From: Enterovirga sp.
GTDB lineage: Bacteria; Pseudomonadota; Alphaproteobacteria; Rhizobiales; Beijerinckiaceae
DNA length: 36,233 bases
Assembly (NCBI GenBank): GCA_028290695.1
Contig: JAQGJJ010000060.1
Span: forward strand, 1-36,233
Direction: 5' to 3'
Position 1 is the first letter of the stretch. Each line of letters opens with the position of its first letter. Shown piece after piece: positions 1 to 8,185 of this stretch. The notes under the pieces were generated by a model. That model had not been told where the DNA came from and searched no databases. It saw nothing but the letters and a program-made list of their open reading frames with translations. The translations under genes and the position numbers were made by a program.

Positions 1-586
1 TGAAGATCTTCGTTCCGGTGATCCGGTAGGTGCCGTCGCCGGCCGGCAGGGCGCGGGCCCGGAGCGCCGCAAGGTCGGACCCGGCCTGCGGCTCGGTCAG
101 GTTCATCGTGCCGGTCCACTCGCCCGACACGAGCTTGGCGAGGTAACGCTCCTTCAGCTCGGACGAACCGTGCTTGTCGAGCGCTTCCACCGCCCCGACC
201 GTCAGCAGGGGCCCGAGCCCGAACGCCATGGCGGCCGAGTTCCACATCTCGGAGCAGGCCGCCGCCACCAGCGTCGGCAGCCCCTGCCCGCCATATTCCA
301 CCGGCCCCGGCAGCGCGTTCCAGCCCGCGTCGGTCCAGGCCTTGTAGGCCTCCTTCCAGCCCGGCGGGGTCGTGACCGCACCGTCCGCCAGCGGCGTGCC
401 GTGCCGGTCGCCGACGGCGTTCAGCGGTGCGATGACGTCGTTGGCGAAGCGACCGGCCTCCTCCAGCACGCTTTCGACGAGCTCGGCCGAAAGGTCGCCG
501 TACAGGCCGTCCGCGATGGCCGCGTCCATTCCGGCGACATGCCGCATGACGAACGCCATCTCGGCGACGGGCGCGCGATAGGTCAT
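1..586 (-). CDS. Acyl-CoA dehydrogenase, N-terminal part (truncated by window edge)
   Basis: This FAD enzyme introduces the alpha-beta double bond into acyl-CoA and passes electrons to electron-transfer flavoprotein. The visible 195 residues begin MTYRAPV, and include the helical N-terminal domain (PLNAVGDRHG) and the start of the middle domain with the family motif GTMNLTEPQAGSDL. The reading frame runs off the left edge at ITGTKIF, just before the acyl-CoA-binding beta domain. The opening and the PLNAVGD stretch resemble the long (about 600-residue) acyl-CoA dehydrogenases with an extra C-terminal domain, so roughly two thirds of the protein would be missing; this is inferred. The ATG at 586 has a GGAG seven bases upstream. 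The ORF track omits this frame because it has no stop in the window. It is divergent from the Sua5-type gene, with 76 bases between them for both promoters. Chain-length specificity cannot be told. Confidence 0.93.
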   Translation of the reverse strand, partial: MTYRAPVAEMAFVMRHVAGMDAAIADGLYGDLSAELVESVLEEAGRFANDVIAPLNAVGDRHGTPLADGAVTTPPGWKEAYKAWTDAGWNALPGPVEYGGQGLPTLVAAACSEMWNSAAMAFGLGPLLTVGAVEALDKHGSSELKERYLAKLVSGEWTGTMNLTEPQAGSDLAALRARALPAGDGTYRITGTKIF

Positions 587-662
587 GGCAGATCTCCGGT
601 GGTTCTTGACGGGCGGGACGCCCTCCCCTAGCGCCCCGGAATGACGCGCCGAGTGATGTGAC

Positions 663-1667
663 GTGGGCGAGGCCGCGTCAATTCCCGATGAGCCGCTCCC
701 GCGTGCGACGCAGCGGCTCGGCTCCGACCCGGACTCCGTCCGGAGGGCGGCCGGGATCCTGGCCGGAGGCGGCCTCGTCGCGTTCCCGACGGAAACGGTC
801 TACGGGCTCGGCGCGGACGGGCGGGACGCGGCCGCGGTGGCGGCCCTCTACGCAGCCAAGGGCCGCCCGCGCTTCAACCCGCTGATCGCCCATCTGCCGA
901 CGCTCGACGCTGCGCGCGGGGAAGCGGTGTTCGGGCCGGACGCCCTGGCCCTGGCGGAGGCGTTCTGGCCCGGCCCCCTGACGCTCGTCCTGCCGGCGCC
1001 GCCGGGATGCTCGGTGTGCGACCTCGCGCGCGCCGGATTGGCCAGCGTCGCCATCCGGGTTCCGTCCCATCCTCTCGCGCGGGCGATCCTCGAGGCGGCG
1101 GCGACGCCGGTCGTCGCGCCATCCGCCAACCGGAGCGGCCGCGTCAGTCCGACGGAGGCCGGCCATGTTTTGGCCGATCTCGACGGCCGGATCGACGCGG
1201 TCCTGGACGGAGGCACGACCCGGGTCGGCGTCGAATCGACGATCGTCGGATGTCTGGGCGGCGACCCGGTCCTGCTGCGGCCGGGCGGGGTGCCGCGCGA
1301 GGCGCTCGAGCGCGTGCTCGGCCGCCCGCTCGCGGCCGATAGCCCCGACGGGGTGGTGCCGATCGCGCCGGGCCGACTTGCCTCGCATTATGCGCCGAAG
1401 GCCGCCGTGCGGCTGAATGCGACCGACATCCGGCCCGGCGAGGCCGCGCTTCTGTTCGGAGGCGCCCTGCCGGGCGCGGGAAACGCCGAAGCCGCGCTGG
1501 ACCTCAGCCCGGCCCGCAGCCTCGCGGAGGCGGCCGCGAACCTGTTCGGCTACCTGCGGCGGCTCGATGCCGGGGGCGCGGCGGTGATCGCCGTCGCCCC
1601 GATTCCCGAGGCCGGTCTCGGCGAGGCGATCAACGATCGCCTGCGCCGGGCGGCGGCGGATCGCTAG
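663..1667 (+). CDS. tsaC: L-threonylcarbamoyladenylate synthase, Sua5/YrdC/YwlC type
   Basis: Makes threonylcarbamoyl-AMP from threonine, bicarbonate and ATP, the first step of the universal t6A37 modification of ANN-decoding tRNAs. The YrdC-like domain covers about residues 24-215, with [10 protein letters not shown] (41-50), KGRPRFNPL (66-74), PSANRSGR and GVESTIV. A C-terminal Sua5 domain follows, starting around [12 protein letters not shown] (about residue 236). At 334 residues it is the two-domain Sua5 form rather than the short TsaC form. The start must be the GTG at 663, because an in-frame TGA lies at 654-656 and no other start falls between. Its TAG overlaps the stop of wrbA on the other strand by four bases. 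Confidence 0.95.
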   Translation: MGEAASIPDEPLPRATQRLGSDPDSVRRAAGILAGGGLVAFPTETVYGLGADGRDAAAVAALYAAKGRPRFNPLIAHLPTLDAARGEAVFGPDALALAEAFWPGPLTLVLPAPPGCSVCDLARAGLASVAIRVPSHPLARAILEAAATPVVAPSANRSGRVSPTEAGHVLADLDGRIDAVLDGGTTRVGVESTIVGCLGGDPVLLRPGGVPREALERVLGRPLAADSPDGVVPIAPGRLASHYAPKAAVRLNATDIRPGEAALLFGGALPGAGNAEAALDLSPARSLAEAAANLFGYLRRLDAGGAAVIAVAPIPEAGLGEAINDRLRRAAADR

Positions 1668-2263
1668 CGGGCGAGCTTGGCCGCGATCTCGGCGACGTGC
1701 TTGCCCTGGAAGCGCGCCCCGTCGAGCTCGTTCGCGGAGGGCTGGCGGCTGCCGTCGCCCGCGGACAGCGTGGAGGCGCCGTACGGTGAGCCGCCCGTGA
1801 TCTCGTCCATCCGCATCTGGCCCTGGAAGGCGTAGGGCAGACCGACCACCACCATGCCGTGGTGGAGAAGCACGGTGTGGAAGCTCGTGATCGTGGTCTC
1901 CTGCCCGCCGTGCTGGGTCGCGGTCGAGGCGAACACCGAGCCCACCTTTCCGACGAGCTTGCCCTGCGCCCAGAGCGCGCCGGTCTGGTCGAGGAACTGC
2001 TTCATCTGGGCCGCCATCATCCCGTATCGCGTGGGGGTGCCGAAGATGATCGCGTCGTAGCCCGGCAGCTCGTCGACCGTCGCGACCGGCGCAGGCTGGT
2101 CGACCTTGTAATGGGCCGCCGCGGCGACCTCGGCCGGCACGAGCTCCGGCACCCGCTTCACGACGACCTCGGCACCCGCCGCCTTTGCGCCCTCGGCCGC
2201 GGCATAGGCCATCTGTTCGACGTGGCCCCAGGACGAGTAATAGAGCACCAGAACCTTGGCCAT
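1664..2263 (-). CDS. wrbA: NAD(P)H:quinone oxidoreductase, WrbA type
   Basis: A flavodoxin-fold FMN protein of 199 residues, the usual WrbA length. The family reduces quinones by two electrons, which limits semiquinone formation and oxidative stress. The FMN phosphate loop follows the first strand ([14 protein letters not shown], residues 5-18). The family motifs [20 protein letters not shown] and GGSPYGAS are all present. The ATG at 2263 is preceded by AGGAG at about ten bases. A LysR-type gene is divergent across a 124-base intergenic region, which makes that regulator the obvious candidate for controlling wrbA; this is inference from arrangement. The protein should be cytosolic; no signal peptide is seen. 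Confidence 0.95.
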   Translation of the reverse strand: MAKVLVLYYSSWGHVEQMAYAAAEGAKAAGAEVVVKRVPELVPAEVAAAAHYKVDQPAPVATVDELPGYDAIIFGTPTRYGMMAAQMKQFLDQTGALWAQGKLVGKVGSVFASTATQHGGQETTITSFHTVLLHHGMVVVGLPYAFQGQMRMDEITGGSPYGASTLSAGDGSRQPSANELDGARFQGKHVAEIAAKLAR

Positions 2264-2354
2264 GACGATACAGCTCCTGAGACCGGGCCGATTGGAGCGC
2301 CCGATCCTTCCCCAGAGGAGCTAGCCTTTCTGCCGCGCAACTTCACTGCTACCG

Positions 2355-2382
2355 TTGCAGACTACCGATTGCGCGGCTGCAA
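2355..2382. promoter_or_regulatory. Inverted repeat TTGCAG-N16-CTGCAA over the lysR ribosome-binding region
   Basis: Perfect six-base arms (2355-2360 and 2377-2382) separated by 16 bases lie directly before the ATG of the LysR gene, in the wrbA-lysR intergenic region. LysR-family proteins usually bind dyad sites in such divergent regions and repress their own gene, so this is a candidate operator. It does not centre on the textbook T-N11-A core, and one six-base dyad can arise by chance. Confidence 0.3.
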
Positions 2383-2387
2383 GGGCG

Positions 2388-3290
2388 ATGGCTGACCGTT
2401 TCTCCTGGGAGGATCTCAGGCTTGTGCTCGCGATCGCCGAGACGCGGAAGCTCGGCCCCGCGGCCGAACGGCTGGGGCTGGACGGATCGACGGTGTTCCG
2501 GCGGCTCGGTCAGCTCGAGAGCCGGCTCGCCCAGAAGCTCTTCGAGCGTCACCGGACCGGCTATGTTCCCACGGCGTCTGGCGCCGACATGGCGGCGCTC
2601 GCGCGGCGGATGGAGGAGGAGGTCGACGCCCTCTCGCGCCGCTTGGCCGGGGGCGCGCCCGCGCCCGCGGGCCAGATCCGCATCACCACCAACGACACCC
2701 TGCTCGTGCATGTGCTGACGCCGATCCTGGCGAAGTTCCGCCGGCTGCATCCGCTCATCACGCTCGACCTCGTTCTGTCGAACGACTCGCTGAACCTGTC
2801 GCGGCGCGATGCCGACGTGGCTTTGCGGGCCACCAACAAGCCGCCGGAAACGCTGATCGGACGTCGCGTCGCCACCATGGCCTGGGCGCTCTATGGCCGT
2901 GCCGACGGCGAATATCCGGCCGAGATGGACGAGGCCGCGCTCAGGGCCGCCGACTGGGTCGTGCTCGGCGACGATTTCTCGGGCGTGGAGGCCGCGCGCT
3001 ATGCCCGGCGCTACGCCTTGGAATCCCGCATCGTCTGCAAGGTGAACACCGTGCTAGCGCTCGTCGAGATGGTGCAGGCCGGCATCGGCATCTCGCCCCT
3101 TCCCTGCTTCACGGCGCATAGCCGCCCGGACCTGCGCCGGCTCGCGCCTCCCGACCCCTCGTTCTCGACGTCGCTGTGGCTGCTCGCCCACCCGGACCTG
3201 CGCGACGCGCCCCGCATCCGCGCCCTGCTGGACTTCCTGGCGGCCGAGATGAGCGTGAGGCGGCCGCTCTTCGCCGGCGAGGAAACCTGA
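2388..3290 (+). CDS. LysR-family transcriptional regulator
   Basis: A 300-residue LysR-type regulator. The N-terminal winged helix-turn-helix (about residues 5-63) contains LGPAAERLGLDGSTVFRRLGQLE, and the effector-binding domain starts with GQIRITTNDT (about 86). The frame is open to a TTG at 2355, but the ATG at 2388, just after AAGGG, puts the protein at normal length and aligns with the usual start of the DNA-binding domain. The opening DRFSWEDLRLVLAIAE suits the subgroup in which the first helix begins after a short polar tail. Its ligand is unknown. Being divergent from wrbA, it probably senses a redox or quinone-related signal and controls wrbA; that is inference. It converges on the acuI-like gene with 24 bases between stops. 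Confidence 0.93.
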   Translation: MADRFSWEDLRLVLAIAETRKLGPAAERLGLDGSTVFRRLGQLESRLAQKLFERHRTGYVPTASGADMAALARRMEEEVDALSRRLAGGAPAPAGQIRITTNDTLLVHVLTPILAKFRRLHPLITLDLVLSNDSLNLSRRDADVALRATNKPPETLIGRRVATMAWALYGRADGEYPAEMDEAALRAADWVVLGDDFSGVEAARYARRYALESRIVCKVNTVLALVEMVQAGIGISPLPCFTAHSRPDLRRLAPPDPSFSTSLWLLAHPDLRDAPRIRALLDFLAAEMSVRRPLFAGEET

Positions 3291-3292
3291 CG

Positions 3293-3316
3293 GACGGCCA
3301 GGGCTGGGCGGCCGTC
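3293..3316. terminator. GC hairpin between convergent lysR and acuI-like genes
   Basis: GACGGCC (3293-3299) and GGCCGTC (3310-3316) form a perfect seven-base-pair stem with a ten-base loop in the 24-base gap between two convergent stops; it overlaps the stop codon of the acuI-like gene. No run of T follows on either strand, so intrinsic termination is uncertain. Position is the main argument. Confidence 0.35.
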
Positions 3317-4304
3317 AGCCGATCTCGACCACCATCCGGCCCCGGATGCGCCCGTCCAGGATGTCGCGTCCGGCATCGATCACGCCGGCGAGCGGGATCG
3401 TGCTCGTCATGGCGGCGAGCTTCGAACGGTCGAGGTCGCGCGCGAGGCGCCGCCATGCCTCGATCCGCAGCGACTTCGGGGCCATCACGGAATCGATGCC
3501 GAGCAGCGACACCCCGCGCAGGATAAACGGCGCAACGGAGGCCGGCAGGTCCATCCCGCCGGCCAGACCGCAGGCCGCGACCGCGCCCCCGTAGCGCGTC
3601 ATGGACAGCATGTTGGCGAGCGTCGCCGATCCGACCGCGTCGATTCCCGCCGCCCAGCGCTCCTTGCCGAGCGGACGTCCCTTCCCGGCGAGTTCCTGGC
3701 GGTCGATGATCTCGGCCGCACCGAGGCTCTTGAGGTAATCCGCTTCGGCGGGCCGGCCCGTGGAGGCGACGACGTGCCATCCGGCCTGGGCCAGCAGCGC
3801 GATCGCGACCGAACCGACCCCGCCGCTCGCCCCGCTCACGACGGCAGGACCGCGATCGGGCGCTAGGCCGTGGCGCTCCAGCGCCAGAACGCAGAGCATG
3901 GCCGTGTAACCGGCCGTGCCGATCGCCATGGCCTCGGCGGCGGACAGCCCCGCGGGGAGCGGGACGAGCCACTCGCCCCGGACCCGCGACCGCTCGGCAT
4001 AGGCGCCGAGATGGGTTTCCCCGGTTCCCCAGCCGTTCAGCACCACCGCGTCCCCGGGCTTGAAGTCCGGATGGGAGGAGACCTCGACCGTTCCGGCGAA
4101 ATCGATGCCGGGAATCATGGGGAAGCGCCGGATCACGGGCGCGGTGCCGGTCAGGGCGAGGCCGTCCTTGTAGTTCACGGTCGAGTGGGTCACCCGGACG
4201 GTGACGTCGCCGTCCATCAGGTCGGACTCGGAGAACTGGCGGATCGCCGGGGCGGCCTGTCCGCCATCGGTCTTCTCGATCACGACTGCCTTGAACGACG
4301 CCAT
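3315..4304 (-). CDS. acuI: Acrylyl-CoA reductase-type quinone oxidoreductase (AcuI/YhdH family)
   Basis: A zinc-free medium-chain dehydrogenase/reductase of 329 residues, the normal AcuI/YhdH length. AcuI enzymes reduce acryloyl-CoA to propanoyl-CoA with NADPH, detoxifying acrylate or serving 3-hydroxypropionate or DMSP metabolism. Diagnostic stretches are [12 protein letters not shown] (40-50), [12 protein letters not shown] (62-73), [17 protein letters not shown] and the nucleotide-binding loop [11 protein letters not shown] (158-168). It ends with the family-typical [10 protein letters not shown]. The ATG start is at 4304. The MAPEG gene lies 52 bases upstream on the same strand, so the two may be cotranscribed. 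Family assignment is secure; the acryloyl-CoA substrate is inferred from the family. Confidence 0.9.
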   Translation of the reverse strand: MASFKAVVIEKTDGGQAAPAIRQFSESDLMDGDVTVRVTHSTVNYKDGLALTGTAPVIRRFPMIPGIDFAGTVEVSSHPDFKPGDAVVLNGWGTGETHLGAYAERSRVRGEWLVPLPAGLSAAEAMAIGTAGYTAMLCVLALERHGLAPDRGPAVVSGASGGVGSVAIALLAQAGWHVVASTGRPAEADYLKSLGAAEIIDRQELAGKGRPLGKERWAAGIDAVGSATLANMLSMTRYGGAVAACGLAGGMDLPASVAPFILRGVSLLGIDSVMAPKSLRIEAWRRLARDLDRSKLAAMTSTIPLAGVIDAGRDILDGRIRGRMVVEIG

Positions 4305-4356
4305 CCTGCCCTCCCTCGGCTTCTGCCCGCGCAGGAGGGCGCGCGCCCCAAACCTG

Positions 4357-4752
4357 TCAACCCCACGCCAGTCCGGCGAGCACGAGTACGATGCCCAGGA
4401 GAGAGACCGCCCACACGAGCGAGCGGAGGAACGGCACGCCGGCCGCGTAGAGAGGCAGGTAGACCAGGCGGCCCCAGAAATAGAGCTGCGCGCCCCACCA
4501 CGTGTAGGCGTTGCTCCGACCTGCGACCGCCGCGACCAGGATCGCCGCGGCCGCGAACGGGAAGGTTTCCATCAGGTTTCTGAAGGCCCGTTCGAAGCGT
4601 CCGCCCAGCGCCGACAGGGGTTTGGGAGGCGTGTCGCGCGGGCTCATCCCGTACGACAATCCATTCGCTGCAGTGAACAACTGCGCGACGATCAGGAGCT
4701 GGACGATTCCGAGCACCGCCGTCCACGCCAGCATTGTGAGTTCGCGCGACAT
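4357..4752 (-). CDS. MAPEG-family membrane protein
   Basis: A 131-residue integral membrane protein with about four hydrophobic helices: roughly residues 5-27, 60-80, 88-104 and 110-129. MAPEG proteins are small four-helix membrane proteins, several of which are glutathione-dependent peroxidases or transferases. The signature region is [23 protein letters not shown], where the RAxRNxxE pattern is typical of the family. Length and topology fit bacterial MAPEG members. It has an ATG start at 4752. It precedes acuI on the same strand. A detoxification role alongside the reductase would be consistent, but the substrate is unknown. Confidence 0.88.
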   Translation of the reverse strand: MSRELTMLAWTAVLGIVQLLIVAQLFTAANGLSYGMSPRDTPPKPLSALGGRFERAFRNLMETFPFAAAAILVAAVAGRSNAYTWWGAQLYFWGRLVYLPLYAAGVPFLRSLVWAVSLLGIVLVLAGLAWG

Positions 4753-4963
4753 CGTCGCCTCCCGGAGGGGACGCGATGCCCCCAGGTGCAGACTAGCCGA
4801 ATAAGCGGGGAGCGGAACCGAGGCGGAGACTTCGGTTCGATCCGAACCGCCGCGTCATGCCGGAGCGCTGCTCAGCGCTCGGAGGTTATGAGTTCGACCC
4901 TCATCTGAACGGCTGGGCCGACGATCCTGGCGGTTGCACAGCCTCCCGGGTCCGGGGAGGCGG

Positions 4964-5182
4964 CTACATCTTCAGGCGGAACGTCCGCACGAATGCCTGG
5001 AAGGAGCGCTGCGCCGACCCGAGGCCTTCCGCGACCATGCCGCTTCCCGCCGACGAGTAGTCGTAGGCGCAGAACAACCCGAACAGTACGACCACGATGG
5101 CCAGCACCGCCTTTGCGCCCATCGCCGATTTCGGTTGCGGCCTGTTGGCCTCGAACCGGCTTGCGTTGAGTGTGAAAGCCAT
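4964..5182 (-). CDS. Small single-helix membrane protein of unknown function
   Basis: This 72-residue product is not one I recognise. Residues about 22-41 (AKAVLAIVVVLFGLFCAY) form one strong transmembrane helix, after a polar N-terminus with a basic/proline patch (NRPQPKSAMG). The C-terminal half is amphipathic and basic (QRSFQAFVRTFRLKM). Third codon positions are almost all G or C, like neighbouring genes, which supports true coding. The ATG at 5182 follows a GAGCTGAAG stretch. It sits alone between solA (upstream, after a hairpin) and a 211-base gap before the MAPEG gene. That gap holds no convincing gene. Confidence 0.65.
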   Translation of the reverse strand: MAFTLNASRFEANRPQPKSAMGAKAVLAIVVVLFGLFCAYDYSSAGSGMVAEGLGSAQRSFQAFVRTFRLKM

Positions 5183-5273
5183 GGCTTCAGCTCAAATTGG
5201 GTGGAACTTTGAGCCTAGTTTGCGCCTTCCCCCTGAAAGAAGGCTTAAGCACACCGTCTAACCTTCGGAGAAG

Positions 5274-5291
5274 CCGCGTGTTTCCACGCGG
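5274..5291 (-). terminator. Hairpin with GAAA tetraloop after the solA-like gene
   Basis: Six bases beyond the solA stop, the minus strand reads CCGCGTG-GAAA-CACGCGG, a perfect seven-base-pair stem capped by a GNRA-type tetraloop. It is followed by a second weak hairpin (GCCTTC/GAAGGC, 5224-5244) and not by a clear U tract. A transcription terminator or mRNA 3'-end stabiliser is the likely role. Confidence 0.45.
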
Positions 5292-5296
5292 ACGCC

Positions 5297-6472
5297 TCAG
5301 GCGGCGGCGGCCCAACGCGCGAGGCCGAAGGGCGACAGGTCCAGGGCCGCCCGGCCCTCCGTGGCCCAGCCGGCCAGCGCCTCCCCGATTGCGGCCGAGT
5401 GCTTGAAGCCATGGCCCGAACAGGCCGAGACCAGCATCACGCGCTCGGACTCGGGGTGGTGATCGATCACGAAGGCGCCGTCCGGCGCTTGCGTGTAGAA
5501 ACACGTCTTCGCCGCCAGGCAGCGGGAGCTGACGCCGCGAAGCAGTCCGGCCACCTGCTGCCCGTAGATCGTCGCGATCTCCGCGTCCGTGACCGTGCGG
5601 TCGATCTCGGCGGGCGAGCCCAGCCGGTGCTCGTAGAGCTCGGTCGCGACCTTCAGGCCGCGCGTTCCGGGCGGAATGGGGAAGCCGTAGGAATGCTCCC
5701 CGACCCTGCCGTGCAGCCAGATGAACACCGGAAAGCGTCCCGGCTCGAAATCCGCCGGACTGTCAGGCTCGAACCAGGTCAGCACCTGCCGGTGGAGGGC
5801 CATGCGGTCGAGCGGCCCGCCCGCGAGGCCCGGGCTCCACGCGCCCGCGGACAGGATCACGCGCTCGGCCTCGTAGGAGCCCTTGTCGGTTTCGACCCGA
5901 ACCCCCGAGGCGCGAGGCACGATCCCGGTCACGATCTCCCCTGTCCGGATGGTTGCCCCGTGCCGGGACGCGAGATCGAGCTGGGCCGCGATGCAGCGCT
6001 CCGGGTAGACGTAGCCGGCACCCGGCTCGAAATAGCCGGTCTCGTCGCCGTCCAGAACGAATTGCGGGAAGCGGTGGGCGATCTCGTCGGCATTCAGCAC
6101 CTCGTGCTCGATGCCGTAGCGCTCCGCCGCCGCGATGGTCTGCTGCACGAAGGCCGCCTTCTTGGGGTGTACCCCGGTGCGTCCGGCCAGCACGAGCCCG
6201 CCGCACTGGTCGAGGAGCCTCTGGCCCGTCTCGCCCTCGATCTCGCGCCAGATCTCGTGGGCCCGGAGCACGATCGGCACATAGGACTCGCCCTCCCCGA
6301 TCGCCTGGCGCGTGATGCGCGTGTCGCCATGGGAGGAGCCGTGCTCGTGCGGCGGCGAGAAGCGATCGATCCCGAGCGCGCGCACACCCCGCTTGGCGAG
6401 CTGGTACAGGGCGGCGCTGCCCATCGCGCCGAGCCCCACCACGATCGCATCCGCGCCCGCCATCCCCGTCAT
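5297..6472 (-). CDS. solA: N-methyl-L-amino-acid oxidase family flavoenzyme (SolA / monomeric sarcosine oxidase type)
   Basis: A 391-residue FAD oxidase of the DAO superfamily. Relatives oxidatively demethylate sarcosine or N-methyltryptophan, giving formaldehyde and H2O2. The dinucleotide loop is VVGLGAMGSA (11-20). GSSHGDTRITRQAIGEG (45-61) is the hallmark of the monomeric sarcosine oxidase/MTOX group, with the counterparts of the MSOX His45 and Arg49 regions. CFYTQAPDGAFVID (324-337) carries the cysteine (Cys324) expected to bind FAD covalently. The oxygen-activating lysine is probably Lys274 (GLKVATE). The position equivalent to MSOX His269 appears to be Glu278, so the substrate may differ. 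The HNH-like gene ends six bases upstream on the same strand, so the two are probably cotranscribed. An in-frame ATG at 6463 is an alternative start. Confidence 0.9.
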   Translation of the reverse strand: MTGMAGADAIVVGLGAMGSAALYQLAKRGVRALGIDRFSPPHEHGSSHGDTRITRQAIGEGESYVPIVLRAHEIWREIEGETGQRLLDQCGGLVLAGRTGVHPKKAAFVQQTIAAAERYGIEHEVLNADEIAHRFPQFVLDGDETGYFEPGAGYVYPERCIAAQLDLASRHGATIRTGEIVTGIVPRASGVRVETDKGSYEAERVILSAGAWSPGLAGGPLDRMALHRQVLTWFEPDSPADFEPGRFPVFIWLHGRVGEHSYGFPIPPGTRGLKVATELYEHRLGSPAEIDRTVTDAEIATIYGQQVAGLLRGVSSRCLAAKTCFYTQAPDGAFVIDHHPESERVMLVSACSGHGFKHSAAIGEALAGWATEGRAALDLSPFGLARWAAAA

Positions 6473-6478
6473 CCCCGC

Positions 6479-7198
6479 CTAAGCTTCCAAGACGGGCGAA
6501 TATGCCGATTGCGACCGCCCGGCGCGAGCCCCCGCCTCCGCGGCGCATTTCGCGACATGCGCATCCCGGTTGATCACCTGCAGGTTCGGCGCTCCCCAAT
6601 AGGCCAGGATCGCCGGCCAGCGATGCTCGCCCCGCTCGCGCCACACGCGAAAGAGCGGAACCCGGTGGTCCACCTCCGAGCTCTTCAGGAGCCGCCGGCC
6701 GGACTGGGCGCAGCGCCGGGCCTGACGCTTCTTCAGCGCCTGCACCTGCTGGCTCGGGTCGTTCCAGAACCGCCACGCCGCGACGCAGGCCGAATGCCAC
6801 CCCGCATTGCGGTTCGGCTTCCCGTCCCCCCACAGATCCCGGTGCCATCCGAGTCGGAACACCGGCTGCCCGCAGACGCAGCAATGACCCGGGCCGAGAG
6901 CGTAGGCCTTTTCCCGAAACGGCGCGGGCGGCGCTCGGAAGCTGGTGGAGCGGCCTTCCGGGCCAAGCCGCCACTCCCAGCCGTCGGGGGCCTGGCCGAG
7001 CCCGGCGAGCGCGCGCGCGAGCTGGTCCGCCCGTAGCGGATGGGCGCGCCAGTAGCTCTCGATGGCGCGGCGCGGCGTGGCAGGCACGAGGGGCCGGGAC
7101 AGGGCATGCGCGAGAACGGGTGCCGGGAAGATGGCCGGCAGGGCGCGCCTGAGTCGCGCGAGCGTCGCCCGGTTCCGTTCATCCCGCCACGTGCTCAT
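6479..7198 (-). CDS. HNH-nuclease-like protein with Cys motif, function unknown
   Basis: A 239-residue cytosolic protein without a confident family name. The middle has a CCVCGQ knuckle (about residues 106-111) followed by HSACVAAWRFW. The C-terminal part reads SEVDHRVPLFRVW ... APNLQVINRDAHVAKC. Asp-His, then an Asn, then His-x-x-Lys/Cys with this spacing is the pattern of the beta-beta-alpha-metal HNH fold, so I infer an HNH-type metal site, possibly zinc-braced by the cysteines. The N-terminal 100 residues are Arg-rich and unassigned. There are no helicase, methylase or toxin-immunity partners nearby. The gene immediately precedes solA (six-base gap), an odd pairing. Whether it cuts nucleic acid is not shown. 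Confidence 0.72.
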   Translation of the reverse strand: MSTWRDERNRATLARLRRALPAIFPAPVLAHALSRPLVPATPRRAIESYWRAHPLRADQLARALAGLGQAPDGWEWRLGPEGRSTSFRAPPAPFREKAYALGPGHCCVCGQPVFRLGWHRDLWGDGKPNRNAGWHSACVAAWRFWNDPSQQVQALKKRQARRCAQSGRRLLKSSEVDHRVPLFRVWRERGEHRWPAILAYWGAPNLQVINRDAHVAKCAAEAGARAGRSQSAYSPVLEA

Positions 7199-7252
7199 CC
7201 TGCCTCCGAATCGCGCCGGACGACCTTCGGACGGAGCCCGTATCCGAAGCGT

Positions 7253-8185
7253 TTAGGCCAGGACCGGCTCGGCCGGCCGAAATCGCACCAACACGACGGC
7301 CGAGGCTCCGACGATCAGCACGAGCCCGGACCAGTCGGCGGCGGTCGGCCGCTCGCCGAGGATCAGCGTCGCTCCGATCACCCCGACCGCCGGGACGAGC
7401 AGGGACGCGATCGAGGCGATCCCGGCCGGGAGCTTGTCCAGGATCTGGATCCAGATCGCGTTGGCGAGGGCCTGCGCGAAGATCACATGGTAGATCAGCG
7501 CCAGCGTCGTCCGTGCCTGCAGGGGGTGGATCTCCGGCACGCCCTCCACCCACAGCATGCCGAACACCGTTGTCGCGGCTCCGAGCGCCAGCTGCCATGC
7601 GGCCACGGTGATCGGCCCGGCATCGGTCGGATAGCGCTTCATGAGAACCGCGCCCGCCGCCCAGCTCAGGCCCGATCCGACCGCGAACAGAAGCCCCCAG
7701 GACAGCTGCCCCTCGGCGGCGATCGGCCATCCGAGGGCCGCGAGCCCGGCGGCCCCGAGGGCGAGCCCGACCATGCGGCGACCGTCCAGGCGCTCGCCCA
7801 CGATGAGCCGGGCGAACAGCACGGTCCAGAGCGGCATCGTATAGGAGAGAACCGCGGTTCGGGTCGTCGAGGCGGTCAGCTGGGCCAGCGCGCTCAGGAT
7901 GTTGTAGCCCGTCACCGCCAGGAGCCCGGTTCCGAACACCCGCAGCCAGTGCCGCCGCGGCACGGACAAGGGTTCGCCCCGCAGGCGAAGCAGCCCGAAC
8001 AGGAGCAGCGCGGCCAACGTGAAGCCGAGCGTCCGCAGGGTCCAGGGCTTGATCTCGTCGAGGCAGATCCGCACCGCCGGCCAGTTCAAGCCCCAGAACA
8101 GGCCGAGCACCGGAATGAGGGCGACCGTGGGATTGAGCCCGCGAACGTCCGCGCGGCGCCGGCCCGCTAGTCCTTCCACAGCCAT
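7253..8185 (-). CDS. EamA/DMT-superfamily transporter
   Basis: A 310-residue inner-membrane permease of the drug/metabolite transporter superfamily, with ten predicted hydrophobic helices arranged as two EamA repeats. The first repeat starts at PTVALIPVLGLFWGLNWPAV and the second around LSWGLLFAVGSGLSWAAGAV. The final repeat carries the typical PAVGVIGATLILGERPT stretch. The frame stays open upstream to 8602, but that part is antisense to the ROK gene reading frame. The ATG at 8185 has GAGG about six bases upstream and overlaps the end of the ROK gene by 19 bases, indicating translational coupling. Substrate unknown; amino acids or other metabolites are typical for the family. Confidence 0.9.
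   Translation of the reverse strand: MAVEGLAGRRRADVRGLNPTVALIPVLGLFWGLNWPAVRICLDEIKPWTLRTLGFTLAALLLFGLLRLRGEPLSVPRRHWLRVFGTGLLAVTGYNILSALAQLTASTTRTAVLSYTMPLWTVLFARLIVGERLDGRRMVGLALGAAGLAALGWPIAAEGQLSWGLLFAVGSGLSWAAGAVLMKRYPTDAGPITVAAWQLALGAATTVFGMLWVEGVPEIHPLQARTTLALIYHVIFAQALANAIWIQILDKLPAGIASIASLLVPAVGVIGATLILGERPTAADWSGLVLIVGASAVVLVRFRPAEPVLA

Noticed and set aside
4888-4904. T-arm-like hairpin ATGAG-TTCGACC-CTCAT, suggestive of a tRNA or tRNA remnant
   Set aside because: Stem and loop sizes fit a T-arm, but no matching acceptor stem, seven-base anticodon loop or CCA end could be assembled around it. It may be chance.
4857-5060. Small plus-strand ORF in the 211-base gap near 4753-4963
   Set aside because: It runs into the antisense of the 72-residue gene, has poor codon composition and no ribosome-binding site.
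5399-7036. Long plus-strand ORF of 545 residues
   Set aside because: It is antisense to solA and the HNH-like gene, its translation is low-complexity and Arg/Pro/Ala-rich, and it matches no family; a shadow of GC-rich codons.
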